A program made the position numbers and the translations under genes. From assembly GCF_040182365.1 (NCBI RefSeq), contig NZ_CP144460.1, positions 3,348,001 to 3,412,000 of the forward strand: a stretch of DNA of 64,000 bases, read 5' to 3'. Of this stretch, positions 8,304-17,121 are shown piece after piece. Every line of letters begins with the position of its first letter. Within the stretch, counting starts at the first letter, position 1. The stretch comes from Xanthomonas sp. 10-10. Its GTDB lineage: Bacteria > Pseudomonadota > Gammaproteobacteria > Xanthomonadales > Xanthomonadaceae. The notes below the pieces were generated by a model. That model was not told the origin of the DNA. It did not search any database and worked only from the letters and a program-made list of their open reading frames with translations.

Positions 8304-9752
8304 TTAGCCGATCGGCAAGCGCAGGGTCGCAATCGCACCGCCACCGGCGCGATTGCCCAGCGCCGCATCGCCGCCGTGCAGGCGCGCCACCTCGCGCACG
8401 AAGGGCAAGCCGAGGCCGGAACTGCGTTGCCCGGTCTGTGGGCGCGCCAGCGAGTAAAAGCGTTCGAAGACGCGTTCGATGGCGTAATCGGGCACACCAC
8501 TGCCCCTGTCTTCGACCGACAGCCGCCATTGCCCTGCGTCCATCTGCGCACGCAGCAGCACGCTGCTGCCCTGGGGCGAAAACGCAATTGCATTTTCCAG
8601 CAGATTGATCAACGCCTGACGCAGTAGAAACCCGTCGCCGGATACGTACTGCTCGCCGGCCGAATCGGGCAGCGCGGCAACCTGCAGTTGCACGCCTGCC
8701 GCGGTGGCGCGCGGCGCCACTGCCTCCGACGCCGCCTGCAGCACGCCGGCCACGGCAATGCGCTCGCGCGTCTGCAGCCAGCCGTGCTGTTCCACCTCGG
8801 CCAGCGCGAGCAGCTTGTCGATGGTTTCGGTCAGCCGTTGTTCCTGCGCGCGAATGCTGGCAACAAAATGCTGGCGATCGGCTTCCGGCAACGGTTCGGT
8901 CAACAGCTCCGATGCGCCACGGATCGCCGCCAGCGGGCTTTTCATTTCATGCGTCAGCGACTGCACGTAATGCTCGACGTAGGCCTTGCCTTCCAGCTTG
9001 CGGCGCATGGTTTCCAGCGCCTGACCGAGGTCGCCGATTTCATCGCCGCGCGGTTTGGGCGGCGGCACCGGGATGCCGGCGCTCACGGCCTGCGCATAGC
9101 GGTTGAGCCGGCCGATGCCGCGCATCAACCACCACGTCATCAGGACGCCAATCAATGCGGAAATGCCGATCAACCAGGCACCGCGCTGCAGGATGTTGCG
9201 TTGGCTGGCTTCGATGAACGGGTCGATGCTGCGATTGGGCTGGGCAAGCGTCAGCACGCCGATCAACTTGCCGGGTTGGTCGGGCGCGTAGATCGGGGCA
9301 GCCACATGCATCACCGTTGCGGTCGGATCGCCATCGAGTTCCGGGCTGGAACGCGCGCCGTATTCGCCACGCAAGGTGCGGTAGACATCGTTCCAGCGCG
9401 AGTTGTCGCGGCCCACGTCGCGGCCCAGCGAGTCGAAGACCACCACGCCGCGCGCGTCGGTCACGGTGACGCGGTAATCCACATGGTTCTTGCGGAAGCG
9501 CCACACCCAGGCCTTGGGCTCGCGCTGCTGCGCCTGCGCCAGGTTGCGCGCAAAACGGCCGTCGACGATGTGCCCTGCGGCCAGGTCGCTGCTGGCCATT
9601 TCCGCCAGCACGTTGGCCGCATCCACCAACGTGGATTCCATCGCCTGGCGCACGCCGGGTTTGACCTCGTTGACGAACACCCGCATCACGAAGAACGCGG
9701 CCAGGCCCACGATCAGGAAAAACCCCAGAAACAGCTTGAGACCTAGCCGCAT
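8304..9752 (-). CDS. creC: CreC sensor histidine kinase
   Basis: Membrane sensor kinase of 482 residues. One membrane helix is at about 5-25 and a second at about 192-210 (GAWLIGISALIGVLMTWWLM), bracketing a periplasmic sensor of about 165 residues. A HAMP-like linker follows (residues 210-255). The H-box is LTHEMKSPLAAIRG with His268. Then come the N-box NLLENAIAF, the G1 box DRGSGVPDY and the G2 box GLGLPFVRE, so all kinase motifs are present. It is 49 bp downstream of creB on the same strand, the usual creB-creC order. The known partner CreB would act on creD through cre-tags. Confidence 0.92.
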   Translation of the reverse strand: MRLGLKLFLGFFLIVGLAAFFVMRVFVNEVKPGVRQAMESTLVDAANVLAEMASSDLAAGHIVDGRFARNLAQAQQREPKAWVWRFRKNHVDYRVTVTDARGVVVFDSLGRDVGRDNSRWNDVYRTLRGEYGARSSPELDGDPTATVMHVAAPIYAPDQPGKLIGVLTLAQPNRSIDPFIEASQRNILQRGAWLIGISALIGVLMTWWLMRGIGRLNRYAQAVSAGIPVPPPKPRGDEIGDLGQALETMRRKLEGKAYVEHYVQSLTHEMKSPLAAIRGASELLTEPLPEADRQHFVASIRAQEQRLTETIDKLLALAEVEQHGWLQTRERIAVAGVLQAASEAVAPRATAAGVQLQVAALPDSAGEQYVSGDGFLLRQALINLLENAIAFSPQGSSVLLRAQMDAGQWRLSVEDRGSGVPDYAIERVFERFYSLARPQTGQRSSGLGLPFVREVARLHGGDAALGNRAGGGAIATLRLPIG

Positions 9753-9801
9753 GTCAGCGCGCCGCTCCGCTCAACCCAGCACGCGCAGACCGGCCCATCG
9801 C

Positions 9802-10494
9802 CTACAGCTCCAGTGCGTAGCCAAGGCCACGGTGGGTGCGGATCGGGTCGGCCGGCACGCCGGCCAGGCGCAGCTTGCCGCGCAGCGTCTTGATATGGGT
9901 ATCGACGGTGCGATCGGCGCTGTCGGCGCTGGCATCCCAGCCGCGATCCATCAACTGCGCCCGGCTCAGGATCGCACCGGGCCGTTGCAGCAACGCGGCC
10001 AGCAGCGCGTATTCGTAACGGGTCAGCGGCAACAAGGCATCGCCATAGCGGATGCGGCTGCCTTCGCGGTCGATCGCGAATGCGCCATGCGGCTGCCAGC
10101 CCGGTTCGGCCACTGCCGCCACGCTGCGGCGACGCAGGCGTGCGCGCACCCGCGCCACCAGCTCACGCGGGGAGAACGGTTTGGCCATGTAGTCGTCGGC
10201 GCCCAGTTCCAGCCCGAGCACGCGGTCGATCTCGTCGTTGCGCGCGGTCAGGAAGATCACCGGCACCTCGCTGAAACTGCGCAGGGTGCGGCAGACCTCG
10301 AAGCCGTTGATGTCCGGCAGGCCGACATCCAGCACCACCAGATCGGCCGGGTCGGCACGCAGCCGCGCCAGTGCCTCGCGGCCCAGCAGGCAATGCTCGG
10401 CCGCATAGCCTTCGCTGCGCAACGCGTAGAGCACGGTATCGGCAATGGCGGCTTCGTCTTCGACGACGAGCACGCGGACGGAAGTGTCGGACAT
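9802..10494 (-). CDS. creB: CreB response regulator (OmpR/PhoB family)
   Basis: Response regulator of 230 residues. The receiver domain has the acidic pair in VVEDE, phospho-acceptor Asp56 in VVLDVGLP and Lys in MAKPFSPRE. The C-terminal winged helix (LLPLTRYEYALLAALLQRPG, ending RTHRGLGYAL) is OmpR-type. The frame is open upstream, but family alignments begin at MSDTSVRVLVV, so the ATG at 10494 is chosen. It forms an operon with creC and is divergent from rlmJ. Confidence 0.92.
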   Translation of the reverse strand: MSDTSVRVLVVEDEAAIADTVLYALRSEGYAAEHCLLGREALARLRADPADLVVLDVGLPDINGFEVCRTLRSFSEVPVIFLTARNDEIDRVLGLELGADDYMAKPFSPRELVARVRARLRRRSVAAVAEPGWQPHGAFAIDREGSRIRYGDALLPLTRYEYALLAALLQRPGAILSRAQLMDRGWDASADSADRTVDTHIKTLRGKLRLAGVPADPIRTHRGLGYALEL

Positions 10495-10696
10495 GGCGCG
10501 CAGCATAGCCGCATGCCGGTGCGGCCAATAGCGCGCGTGCGGCCAGGCCGTAGAAGCCCGCAGGCTTTGGCGACAGATGGCCGGGGCGGCGCCGCCATCC
10601 TGGCGTGCCGCCCTCACGGCCACGCCGCCGGTACATCCCACCACACCGCATACCAGCGCGCAGCGCAAAGGGCCGCGCACGCTCTACACTTCCCGG

Positions 10697-11605
10697 ATGA
10701 ACTATCGCCACGCCTTCCATGCCGGCAACCATGCCGACGTGCTCAAGCACATCGCCTTGCTGGCGCTGATCGACACCCTCAAGCGCAAGGACACGCCGTT
10801 CTTCGTGCTCGACACCCACGCCGGGCGCGGCCGCTACCAACTCGGCGGCGAAGAAAGCCGCAAGACCAACGAGGCCGATGACGGCGTGATGCGACTGATG
10901 GCCGAATCCACCTTGCCTGAAGTGGTCGAACGCTACCTGCGCGCCGTGCAGGCCGACAACCAGAGCGTTGCCCGCCCCGCCACGCCCGGACAGAAGCCGG
11001 CGCGCCCCACGGCCGGCATCCAGCTCAATCATTACCCCGGCTCGCCGCTGCTGGCCGCCCAGGCCCTGCGCGAACAGGACCGCATGGCGTTCTGCGAGTT
11101 GCAGCCGGACGAGGCTCAGGCGCTCAAGGGCCTGTTCGCCAAGGACAGCCGCGTGCGCGTGCATGCCGGCGATGGCTATGCCGCCATCCGCGCGTTTTTG
11201 CCGCCGCGTGCCGGCGACGCCAGGATCGGCCGTGGGCTGGTGCTGATCGACCCGCCCTACGAGTCGCAGGAAGCCGAGTACCAGCAGATCATCCACAGCG
11301 TGCGCGAGGCACTGGCACGCTGGCCGCAGGCGATCTGCATGGTCTGGTACCCGATCAAGCTGCGCCGCAGTCTGCAGCCGTTCATGCGCAAGGCCGCCAC
11401 GCTGCCGGCCAAGTCGGTGCTGGTGGCCGAGCTGCAGGTACGCCCGGACGACTCGCCGCTGCGCCTGACCGGCAGCGGGCTGTTGATCGTCAACGCGCCC
11501 TGGCAGTTCGACCAGGTGCTGGCGCCGGCCTTGCCGGTGCTGAAGAAGCACCTGGGCGAACCCGGCGCCTCGACCCGGCTGGAGTGGCTGCGGCAGGACG
11601 CCTGA
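10697..11605 (+). CDS. rlmJ: 23S rRNA (adenine2030-N6)-methyltransferase RlmJ
   Basis: Protein of 302 residues starting MNYRHAFHAGNHADVLKH, the RlmJ N-terminal signature. The catalytic N6-adenine motif DPPY is present in VLIDPPYES. RlmJ methylates A2030 of 23S rRNA with S-adenosylmethionine. It is about 20 residues longer than E. coli RlmJ (about 280); part of the excess is a Pro/Ala-rich insertion (VARPATPGQKPARPTAG) before the PGSPL segment. The frame extends 120 bases upstream, but the chosen ATG matches the family start. It is divergent from creB and is a single-gene unit. Confidence 0.92.
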   Translation: MNYRHAFHAGNHADVLKHIALLALIDTLKRKDTPFFVLDTHAGRGRYQLGGEESRKTNEADDGVMRLMAESTLPEVVERYLRAVQADNQSVARPATPGQKPARPTAGIQLNHYPGSPLLAAQALREQDRMAFCELQPDEAQALKGLFAKDSRVRVHAGDGYAAIRAFLPPRAGDARIGRGLVLIDPPYESQEAEYQQIIHSVREALARWPQAICMVWYPIKLRRSLQPFMRKAATLPAKSVLVAELQVRPDDSPLRLTGSGLLIVNAPWQFDQVLAPALPVLKKHLGEPGASTRLEWLRQDA

Positions 11606-11986
11606 TCCGCCGCCAGCCGTCGCCGTGGCCGTGGCGGCCGCAGCGGGACGGCATGCGTCGGCAGGCCGCTGACTGTCACCACGCCAGGCCCCTGGTGCCG
11701 ACTCGCGGCATGCGCTGCATGCCAGCGCGGGCTGTTCCGGACTGATCGCCCGGCCGCCGGGATGGCGCGCAGAATCGCCGGTTGCCGCGTCGCCGCCCGG
11801 ACGTGGATTGACCGCACCGGGCCAGCGCCTGTCCCGACACTCTCACGACTGGCTCACGGCTCGGCTCGTTACAGTTGCGTGGGAAGCACTGCCACCCCCT
11901 GTTGGCCCTCTGCGGCGCACCGGATTCATTCACGGTTGCGCGCCGGGCTGGTGCCAGAATCTTCCGATCTTTAAGGAACACCGGTC
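11606..11986. other. Intergenic region rlmJ / GNAT
   Basis: These 381 bases hold no credible gene. Short open frames on both strands lack ribosome-binding sites. The last 60 bases should contain the promoter of the GNAT gene, but I cannot pick a convincing -35/-10 pair. Confidence 0.5.
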
Positions 11987-12529
11987 ATGGCCATTCGCAA
12001 TCGCATGCCCCCCTGGCATGAAAACTTCAGCCTGCCCAATGGCCGCACCCTTCTGCTCCGCCCGATCCGTCCCGAGGACGGCCCGCCGCTGCAGGGGGCT
12101 TTCAGCCTGCTGGGACCGGAGGAAATCCGCGCGCGCTTCGTGCGCTCCTCCGCCGAAATCACCCCGGAGATGGTGCAGCGCCTGACCCATCCCAATCCCA
12201 AGACCGAGATCGTGCTGGTCGCCGCCGAGCAGTTGCCCCCGGGCGAAGCCCTGGTGGGCGCAGTGGCGCGTGCGGCGCTGGTGCCCGGCACCCGCCAGGC
12301 CGAATACACCATCCTGGTCAGCAGCTTCGTCGCCGGCCAGGGCCTGGGCCGGCAATTGATGCGCAAACTGGTGAAGTGGGCGCGCCGCAAGTATCTGGAC
12401 TGCCTGTTTGGCGACGTGCTGCAAAGCAACGTGCCGATGCTGCAGCTGGCCGAATCGCTGGGCTTCAAGCCGCAGGCGCATCCGGATTCGCCGGAGCTGG
12501 TGCGCATGGTGCTCGAGCTGGATGCCTGA
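11987..12529 (+). CDS. GNAT-family N-acetyltransferase
   Basis: Protein of 180 residues. The region LRPIRPEDGPPLQGAFSLL near residue 25 is the N-terminal GNAT helix pair, similar to the acetyltransferase module of protein-lysine acetyltransferases. The acetyl-CoA loop is VAGQGLGRQLMRKL near residue 118. The C terminus has the usual LGFKPQAHPD strand. Its substrate may be a protein lysine or a small amine; the sequence does not decide. AAGGA lies nine bases before the ATG. A 672-bp repeat-bearing gap follows before mfd. Confidence 0.82.
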   Translation: MAIRNRMPPWHENFSLPNGRTLLLRPIRPEDGPPLQGAFSLLGPEEIRARFVRSSAEITPEMVQRLTHPNPKTEIVLVAAEQLPPGEALVGAVARAALVPGTRQAEYTILVSSFVAGQGLGRQLMRKLVKWARRKYLDCLFGDVLQSNVPMLQLAESLGFKPQAHPDSPELVRMVLELDA

Positions 12530-12580
12530 GGGGCTGGGATTGGGGATTCGGGATTTGGGATTCGTGAAGCGGCTTGGAGC

Positions 12581-12706
12581 GGTTGATCTGCGGCTTGGCT
12601 GCCGGGCCCTTGCCCGCCCACCATCGCAGGACACGCCGTGAATCCGTCCATGGAGGCTCTTACGCGACGGTGGGCGGGCAAGGACCCGTCGAGATGGTCG
12701 GTGTGC
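12581..12706 (+). repeat. Nested palindromic repeat, copy A1 (deleted form)
   Basis: Diverged copy of the element at 38431-38582. It has the same flanks (GGTTGATCTGCG on the left, TGGTCGGTG on the right) and the same central text around CCGTGAATCCGTCCATGGAGG. The left arm at 12608-12632 should pair with the right arm, but only 18 of its 25 bases remain (12666-12683), because 26 bases of loop and arm are missing compared with copy A2. It has no coding potential. Confidence 0.8.
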
Positions 12707-12872
12707 CTAATTTAAGAGCAAGGCATGACATGCGCTGGTTGGATCCGTGTGCGTCGACCGGCTTCCCACCACCTTCCCACCGCAAGCCGAGCAACAGACA
12801 GGCTTTTTAACGCGCAACCTGAAAACGTCCCGCCTGCCACCGCAGGCCGAACAACACGCCTTCAAGAAAACC

Positions 12873-13018
12873 GCCGACCAACTGTCTGGTGCGGTGCCCT
12901 CGCCGCTTGCGGGACCGTGTGGCGGCATGGATGCCGCCACCGAGCCTACAGGGACGTACTTGCGGCGTGTCCCGCAAGCGGTGAGGGCACCGCGCTCTCG
13001 ACCGACCGGGATTTTGAC
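12873..13018 (-). repeat. Nested palindromic repeat, copy B1
   Basis: Outer arms of 23 bases at 12893-12915 and 12969-12991 pair with one mismatch. An inner perfect palindrome (GTGGCGGCAT, two-base loop, ATGCCGCCAC) is at 12919-12940. Its reverse complement aligns with the A elements through the shared core GCGGGACACGCCG, AGGCTC and GCGGCATCCATGCCGC, so B is an A-family element in inverted orientation. Confidence 0.8.
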
Positions 13019-13186
13019 TAGGCTTTCGACTGCGCTCCCGCCTGCATCTGGTCCAACCGGTTGCTTGCCAGGGGTTGCCCGGTACAAGCATGTCGATACG
13101 TAAGGCGGGGCTCTGCGGCGCGCTTGCGCGCAGGCGGCCGGGGCCGGGTTTCACGCCGGATGGACCGGCCGCAGCGGTCGCTCTGA

Positions 13187-13192
13187 TAAAAT
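13187..13192 (+). promoter_or_regulatory. Possible -10 element of mfd
   Basis: TAAAAT lies nine bases before the mfd ATG. With the usual spacing the transcript would start at about 13199-13202, making the mfd mRNA nearly leaderless. No good -35 hexamer is seen, so this is tentative. Confidence 0.35.
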
Positions 13193-13201
13193 CGCCGGCT
13201 G

Positions 13202-16200
13202 ATGCCGTCGCCAACCACTTTCCCCTCTCCGCCGCTGCCCAAGTCCGGCCAGCTCCGCGCCTATTGGCGCGCTCCGTCTTCGCCGACTGCGCTGGCCTGG
13301 TCGATCGCGCGGGCCGCCGAGGCGCATACCGGTCCGCTGCTGGTGATCGCACGCGACAACCAGAGCGCGCATCAGATCGAGGCGGATCTGCATGCCTTGC
13401 TCGGCGAGCATGCGACGCTGCCGGTAGTGCCGTTCCCCGATTGGGAGACCCTGCCCTACGACCAGTTCAGCCCGCACCCGGAAATCATCAGCCAGCGCCT
13501 GGCCGCCCTGCACCGCCTGCCCGGCCTGACCCGTGGCGTGGTGATCGTGCCGGTGCAGACGCTGATGCAGCAGCTGGCACCGCTGAGCTACATCGTCGGC
13601 GGCAGTTTCGATCTGAAGGTCGGGCAGCGGCTGGATCTGGATGCGGAAAAACGCCGACTGGAAAGCGCCGGTTACCGCAACGTGCCGCAGGTGATGGACC
13701 CGGGCGATTTTGCCGTGCGCGGCGGCTTGCTCGATGTGTTTCCGATGGGTGAATCCACGCCGTTGCGGGTGGAGCTGCTGGACGAGGATATCGACTCGAT
13801 CCGCGTCTTCGACCCCGAATCGCAGCGCTCGCTGGACAAGGTCGATGCCGTCAAACTGCTGCCCGGCCGCGAAGTGCCGATGGACGATGCCAGCATCGAG
13901 CGGGTGCTGGCCTGCCTGCGCGAACGTTTCGACGTGGATACCCGCCGCAGCGCGCTGTATCAGGATCTGAAATCGGGCCTGGCGCCGTCGGGCGTCGAGT
14001 ATTACCTGCCGATGTTCTTCAGCAAGACCGCCACCTTGTTCGATTATCTGGACAAGCGCGTGTTGCCGCTGGTTGCCACCGGCGTGTCCAACGCAGCCGA
14101 TGCGTTCTGGGCGCAGGCGCAGAATCGCTACGAGCAGCGCCGCCACGATGTGGAACGCCCGCTGCTGCCGCCGGACGAGCTGTATCAATCGCCAGACGCA
14201 TTGCGCGAGCGGCTCAACAAGCTGGCGCGTATCGAGGTGTGGGCCAGCGACCACGCGCGCATCGACGAGGCCGCCGCGCTCGGCGAGCAACCGTTGCCGC
14301 CGCTGCCGGTTGCCGCAAAGGACGCGCCGGCCGGCCAGGCGCTGGCGTCGTTCCTTGGCCATTACCCGGGCCGTGTGCTGGTTGCCGCCGATTCGGCCGG
14401 CCGCCGCGAAGCGCTGATGGAAGTGCTGGCCGCCGCCCAGCTCAAACCGGATGTCGTGACCGATGTGCCGGCTTTCCTGGCGGCGCCCAAACTGCGTTTC
14501 GGCATCACCGTGGCAGCGCTGGAAGACGGCTTTGCGCTGGACGAACCGCAGATTGCGGTGCTGACCGAGCGCCAGCTGTTTCCCGAGCGGGCCAACCAGC
14601 CGCGCCGCACGCGCCGGGTCGGGCGTGAGCCGGAAGCGATCATCCGCGACCTGGGCGAACTGTCCGAAGGCGCGCCGATCGTGCACGAAGATCACGGTGT
14701 GGGCCGCTACCGCGGGCTGATCGTGCTCGACGCCGGCGGCATGCCCGGCGAGTTCCTGGAAATCGAATACGCCAAGGGCGACCGGCTCTACGTGCCGGTG
14801 GCGCAGCTGCACCTGATCAGCCGCTATTCCGGTGCCTCGGCCGAAACCGCGCCGCTGCATTCGCTGGGCGGCGAGCAATGGACCAAGGCCAAGCGCAAGG
14901 CCGCCGAAAAGGTCCGCGACGTGGCAGCCGAGTTACTGGAAATCCAGGCCCGCCGCCGCGCGCGCGCCGGTCTGGCCTTGCAGGTGGACCGGGCGATGTA
15001 CGAGCCGTTCGCGGCCGGCTTTCCGTTCGAGGAAACCGCCGACCAGCTGGCGGCCATCGATGCGACGCTGCGCGACCTGGGCAGCAGCCAGCCGATGGAC
15101 CGCGTGGTCTGCGGCGATGTCGGCTTCGGCAAGACCGAAGTGGCCGTGCGCGCCGCCTTTGCCGCCGCCAGCGCCGGCAAGCAGGTCGCCGTCTTGGTGC
15201 CGACCACCTTGCTGGCCGAACAGCATTACCGCAATTTCCGCGACCGCTTCGCCGACTACCCGATGAAGGTGGAAGTGCTGTCGCGCTTCAAGAGCACCAA
15301 GGAAATCAAGGCCGAGCTGGAGAAGGTCGCCAGCGGCGACATCGACGTCATCATCGGCACGCACCGCTTGTTGCAGCCCGATGTGAAGTTCAAGGATCTG
15401 GGCCTGGTGGTGGTCGACGAGGAACAACGCTTCGGTGTGCGGCAAAAAGAAGCGCTCAAGGCGATGCGCGCCAACGTGCATCTGCTCACGCTCACCGCAA
15501 CGCCCATCCCGCGCACGCTCAATATGGCCATGGCCGGCTTGCGCGATCTCTCCATCATCGCCACCCCGCCGCCGAACCGGCTGGCAGTGCAGACCTTTAT
15601 CACCGCCTGGGACAACACCCTGCTGCGCGAGGCATTCCAGCGCGAGCTGAGCCGCGGCGGGCAGCTGTACTTCCTGCACAACGATGTGGAAAGCATCGTA
15701 CGCATGCAGCGCGAGTTGTCCGAACTGGTGCCGGAGGCGCGCATCGGTATCGCGCACGGGCAGATGCCCGAACGCGAGCTGGAACGGGTGATGCTGGATT
15801 TCCAGAAGCAGCGCTTCAACGTGCTGTTGTCGACCACGATCATCGAATCGGGCATCGACATCCCCAATGCCAACACCATCATCATCAACCGCGCCGACCG
15901 CTTCGGTCTTGCGCAGTTGCATCAGCTGCGCGGCCGCGTCGGCCGTTCGCATCACCGCGCCTATGCGTACCTGGTGGTGCCGGACCGGCGCTCGATGACC
16001 TCCGATGCGGAAAAACGCCTGGAAGCCATCGCCTCGATGGACGAGCTGGGCGCGGGCTTTACGCTGGCCACGCACGATCTTGAAATCCGCGGCGCCGGCG
16101 AATTGCTCGGCGAAGACCAGAGCGGCCAGATGGCCGAGGTCGGTTTCAGCCTGTACACCGAGCTGCTGGAGCGCGCGGTACGCAGCATCCGCCAGGGCAA

Positions 16201-16672
16201 GCTGCCCGACCTGGATGCCGGCGAAGAGGCGCGTGGCGCCGAGGTGGAGCTGCACGTGGCCTCGCTGATTCCCGAGGATTACCTGCCCGACGTGCATACG
16301 CGGCTGACGTTGTACAAGCGCATTTCCAGTGCGCGCGACCCCGATGCGTTGCGCGAATTGCAGGTGGAGATGATCGACCGCTTCGGCTTGCTGCCCGACC
16401 CGGTCAAGCACCTGTTCGCCATTGCCGAGCTCAAGCTGCAGGCCAACGCGCTGGGTATCCGCAAGCTGGATCTTGGCGAAAATGGCGGGCGTCTGGTGTT
16501 CGAGGCCAAGCCGTCGATCGACCCGATGACCATCATCCAGATGATCCAGAAGCAGCCCAAGCTCTACACCATGGATGGCCCGGACAAACTGCGCATCAAG
16601 CTGCCGCTGCCCGAAGGAGCGGATCGGTTCAATGCCGCACGCGGTTTGATGGCTGCGCTGGCACCGGGCTGA
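13202..16672 (+). CDS. mfd: Transcription-repair coupling factor Mfd
   Basis: Protein of 1156 residues (E. coli Mfd has 1148). In order: a UvrB-like N-terminal module (PFPDWETLPYDQFSPH near residue 80), a CarD-like RNA-polymerase interaction domain (EGAPIVHEDHGVGRYRGL near residue 490), and a superfamily 2 translocase with Walker A in CGDVGFGKTEVA, DEEQ box in VVVDEEQRFG, motif III TLTATPIPRTL and motif VI QLRGRVGRS. A C-terminal TRCF/D7 region (about residue 1015 onward) ends the protein. Mfd removes stalled RNA polymerase and recruits UvrA. No Shine-Dalgarno sequence is visible, in line with a possible leaderless start. Confidence 0.97.
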   Translation: MPSPTTFPSPPLPKSGQLRAYWRAPSSPTALAWSIARAAEAHTGPLLVIARDNQSAHQIEADLHALLGEHATLPVVPFPDWETLPYDQFSPHPEIISQRLAALHRLPGLTRGVVIVPVQTLMQQLAPLSYIVGGSFDLKVGQRLDLDAEKRRLESAGYRNVPQVMDPGDFAVRGGLLDVFPMGESTPLRVELLDEDIDSIRVFDPESQRSLDKVDAVKLLPGREVPMDDASIERVLACLRERFDVDTRRSALYQDLKSGLAPSGVEYYLPMFFSKTATLFDYLDKRVLPLVATGVSNAADAFWAQAQNRYEQRRHDVERPLLPPDELYQSPDALRERLNKLARIEVWASDHARIDEAAALGEQPLPPLPVAAKDAPAGQALASFLGHYPGRVLVAADSAGRREALMEVLAAAQLKPDVVTDVPAFLAAPKLRFGITVAALEDGFALDEPQIAVLTERQLFPERANQPRRTRRVGREPEAIIRDLGELSEGAPIVHEDHGVGRYRGLIVLDAGGMPGEFLEIEYAKGDRLYVPVAQLHLISRYSGASAETAPLHSLGGEQWTKAKRKAAEKVRDVAAELLEIQARRRARAGLALQVDRAMYEPFAAGFPFEETADQLAAIDATLRDLGSSQPMDRVVCGDVGFGKTEVAVRAAFAAASAGKQVAVLVPTTLLAEQHYRNFRDRFADYPMKVEVLSRFKSTKEIKAELEKVASGDIDVIIGTHRLLQPDVKFKDLGLVVVDEEQRFGVRQKEALKAMRANVHLLTLTATPIPRTLNMAMAGLRDLSIIATPPPNRLAVQTFITAWDNTLLREAFQRELSRGGQLYFLHNDVESIVRMQRELSELVPEARIGIAHGQMPERELERVMLDFQKQRFNVLLSTTIIESGIDIPNANTIIINRADRFGLAQLHQLRGRVGRSHHRAYAYLVVPDRRSMTSDAEKRLEAIASMDELGAGFTLATHDLEIRGAGELLGEDQSGQMAEVGFSLYTELLERAVRSIRQGKLPDLDAGEEARGAEVELHVASLIPEDYLPDVHTRLTLYKRISSARDPDALRELQVEMIDRFGLLPDPVKHLFAIAELKLQANALGIRKLDLGENGGRLVFEAKPSIDPMTIIQMIQKQPKLYTMDGPDKLRIKLPLPEGADRFNAARGLMAALAPG

Positions 16673-16675
16673 AGC

Positions 16676-16700
16676 GCAACGCTGCGTTTGACGGCGTTGC
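16676..16700 (+). terminator. Hairpin after mfd
   Basis: Seven-base perfect arms GCAACGC and GCGTTGC with an 11-base loop lie just after the mfd stop. There is no T run, so termination is only suggested. Confidence 0.35.
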
Positions 16701-16986
16701 AAACAGACTCAACAACACCGGGCACCATGCAGGCCGGCAAGCGCCACCGTTTGCATGACGTGCGCGCGCGCCTGTTCCGATATCGCGCCCATCTGCATCA
16801 CCCGCAACGGGCTCGCAACCCTTGCCCTTGCTAAGTGCACTGCCCTGCCGTGCGTCTAGACACGCGTGCCTTGTCCAGGGGACTGTCCGGGACAAACGCC
16901 TTATGAGTCTGGTTGCGACAAAGCTGAGCAGTTAATTCAAAAACTGCCGATGATTTCGCATTTCCGTCATTCGGCTGAATTTGTCC

Positions 16987-17012
16987 TAAATATTCCAGCG
17001 AGGCGCCGATAC
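16987..17012 (+). promoter_or_regulatory. Possible sigma-28 (FliA) promoter
   Basis: TAAA, a 14-base spacer and GCCGATAC resemble the flagellar/chemotaxis consensus TAAA-N15-GCCGATAA. The spacer is one base short, or fits exactly if CTAA is read as the -35 element. It lies 110 bases upstream of the STAS gene and in an A+T-rich patch. Confidence 0.45.
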
Positions 17013-17121
17013 CTGCATAGACCGGCATGACCCTGCGTGCAGACCCATACGCAGTTCCATGTCACCGCGCCCTTCTCCCCCGCGTCATCGCACCCAACGT
17101 GCGCCATCGCTTGAGGCACCA

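Larger units (their letters stand above)
12530..13201. other. Repeat-bearing intergenic region upstream of mfd
   Basis: This 672-bp gap starts with short AT-richer runs after the GNAT stop (repeated TTGGGATTCG-like units at about 12537-12563), holds repeats A1 and B1 in inverted orientation, and ends with the presumed mfd promoter. No gene is supported. Confidence 0.7.
16673..17121. other. Intergenic region mfd / chemosensory operon
   Basis: This 449-bp gap is clearly richer in A+T around 16910-17000 than its surroundings. It holds the mfd hairpin at the left end and the sigma-28-like promoter on the right. No gene is supported. Confidence 0.55.

Noticed and set aside
12581-13018. Palindromic repeats considered as insertion sequence ends
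   Set aside because: No transposase, no target-site duplication seen and the arms are internal to each 120-150-bp unit.
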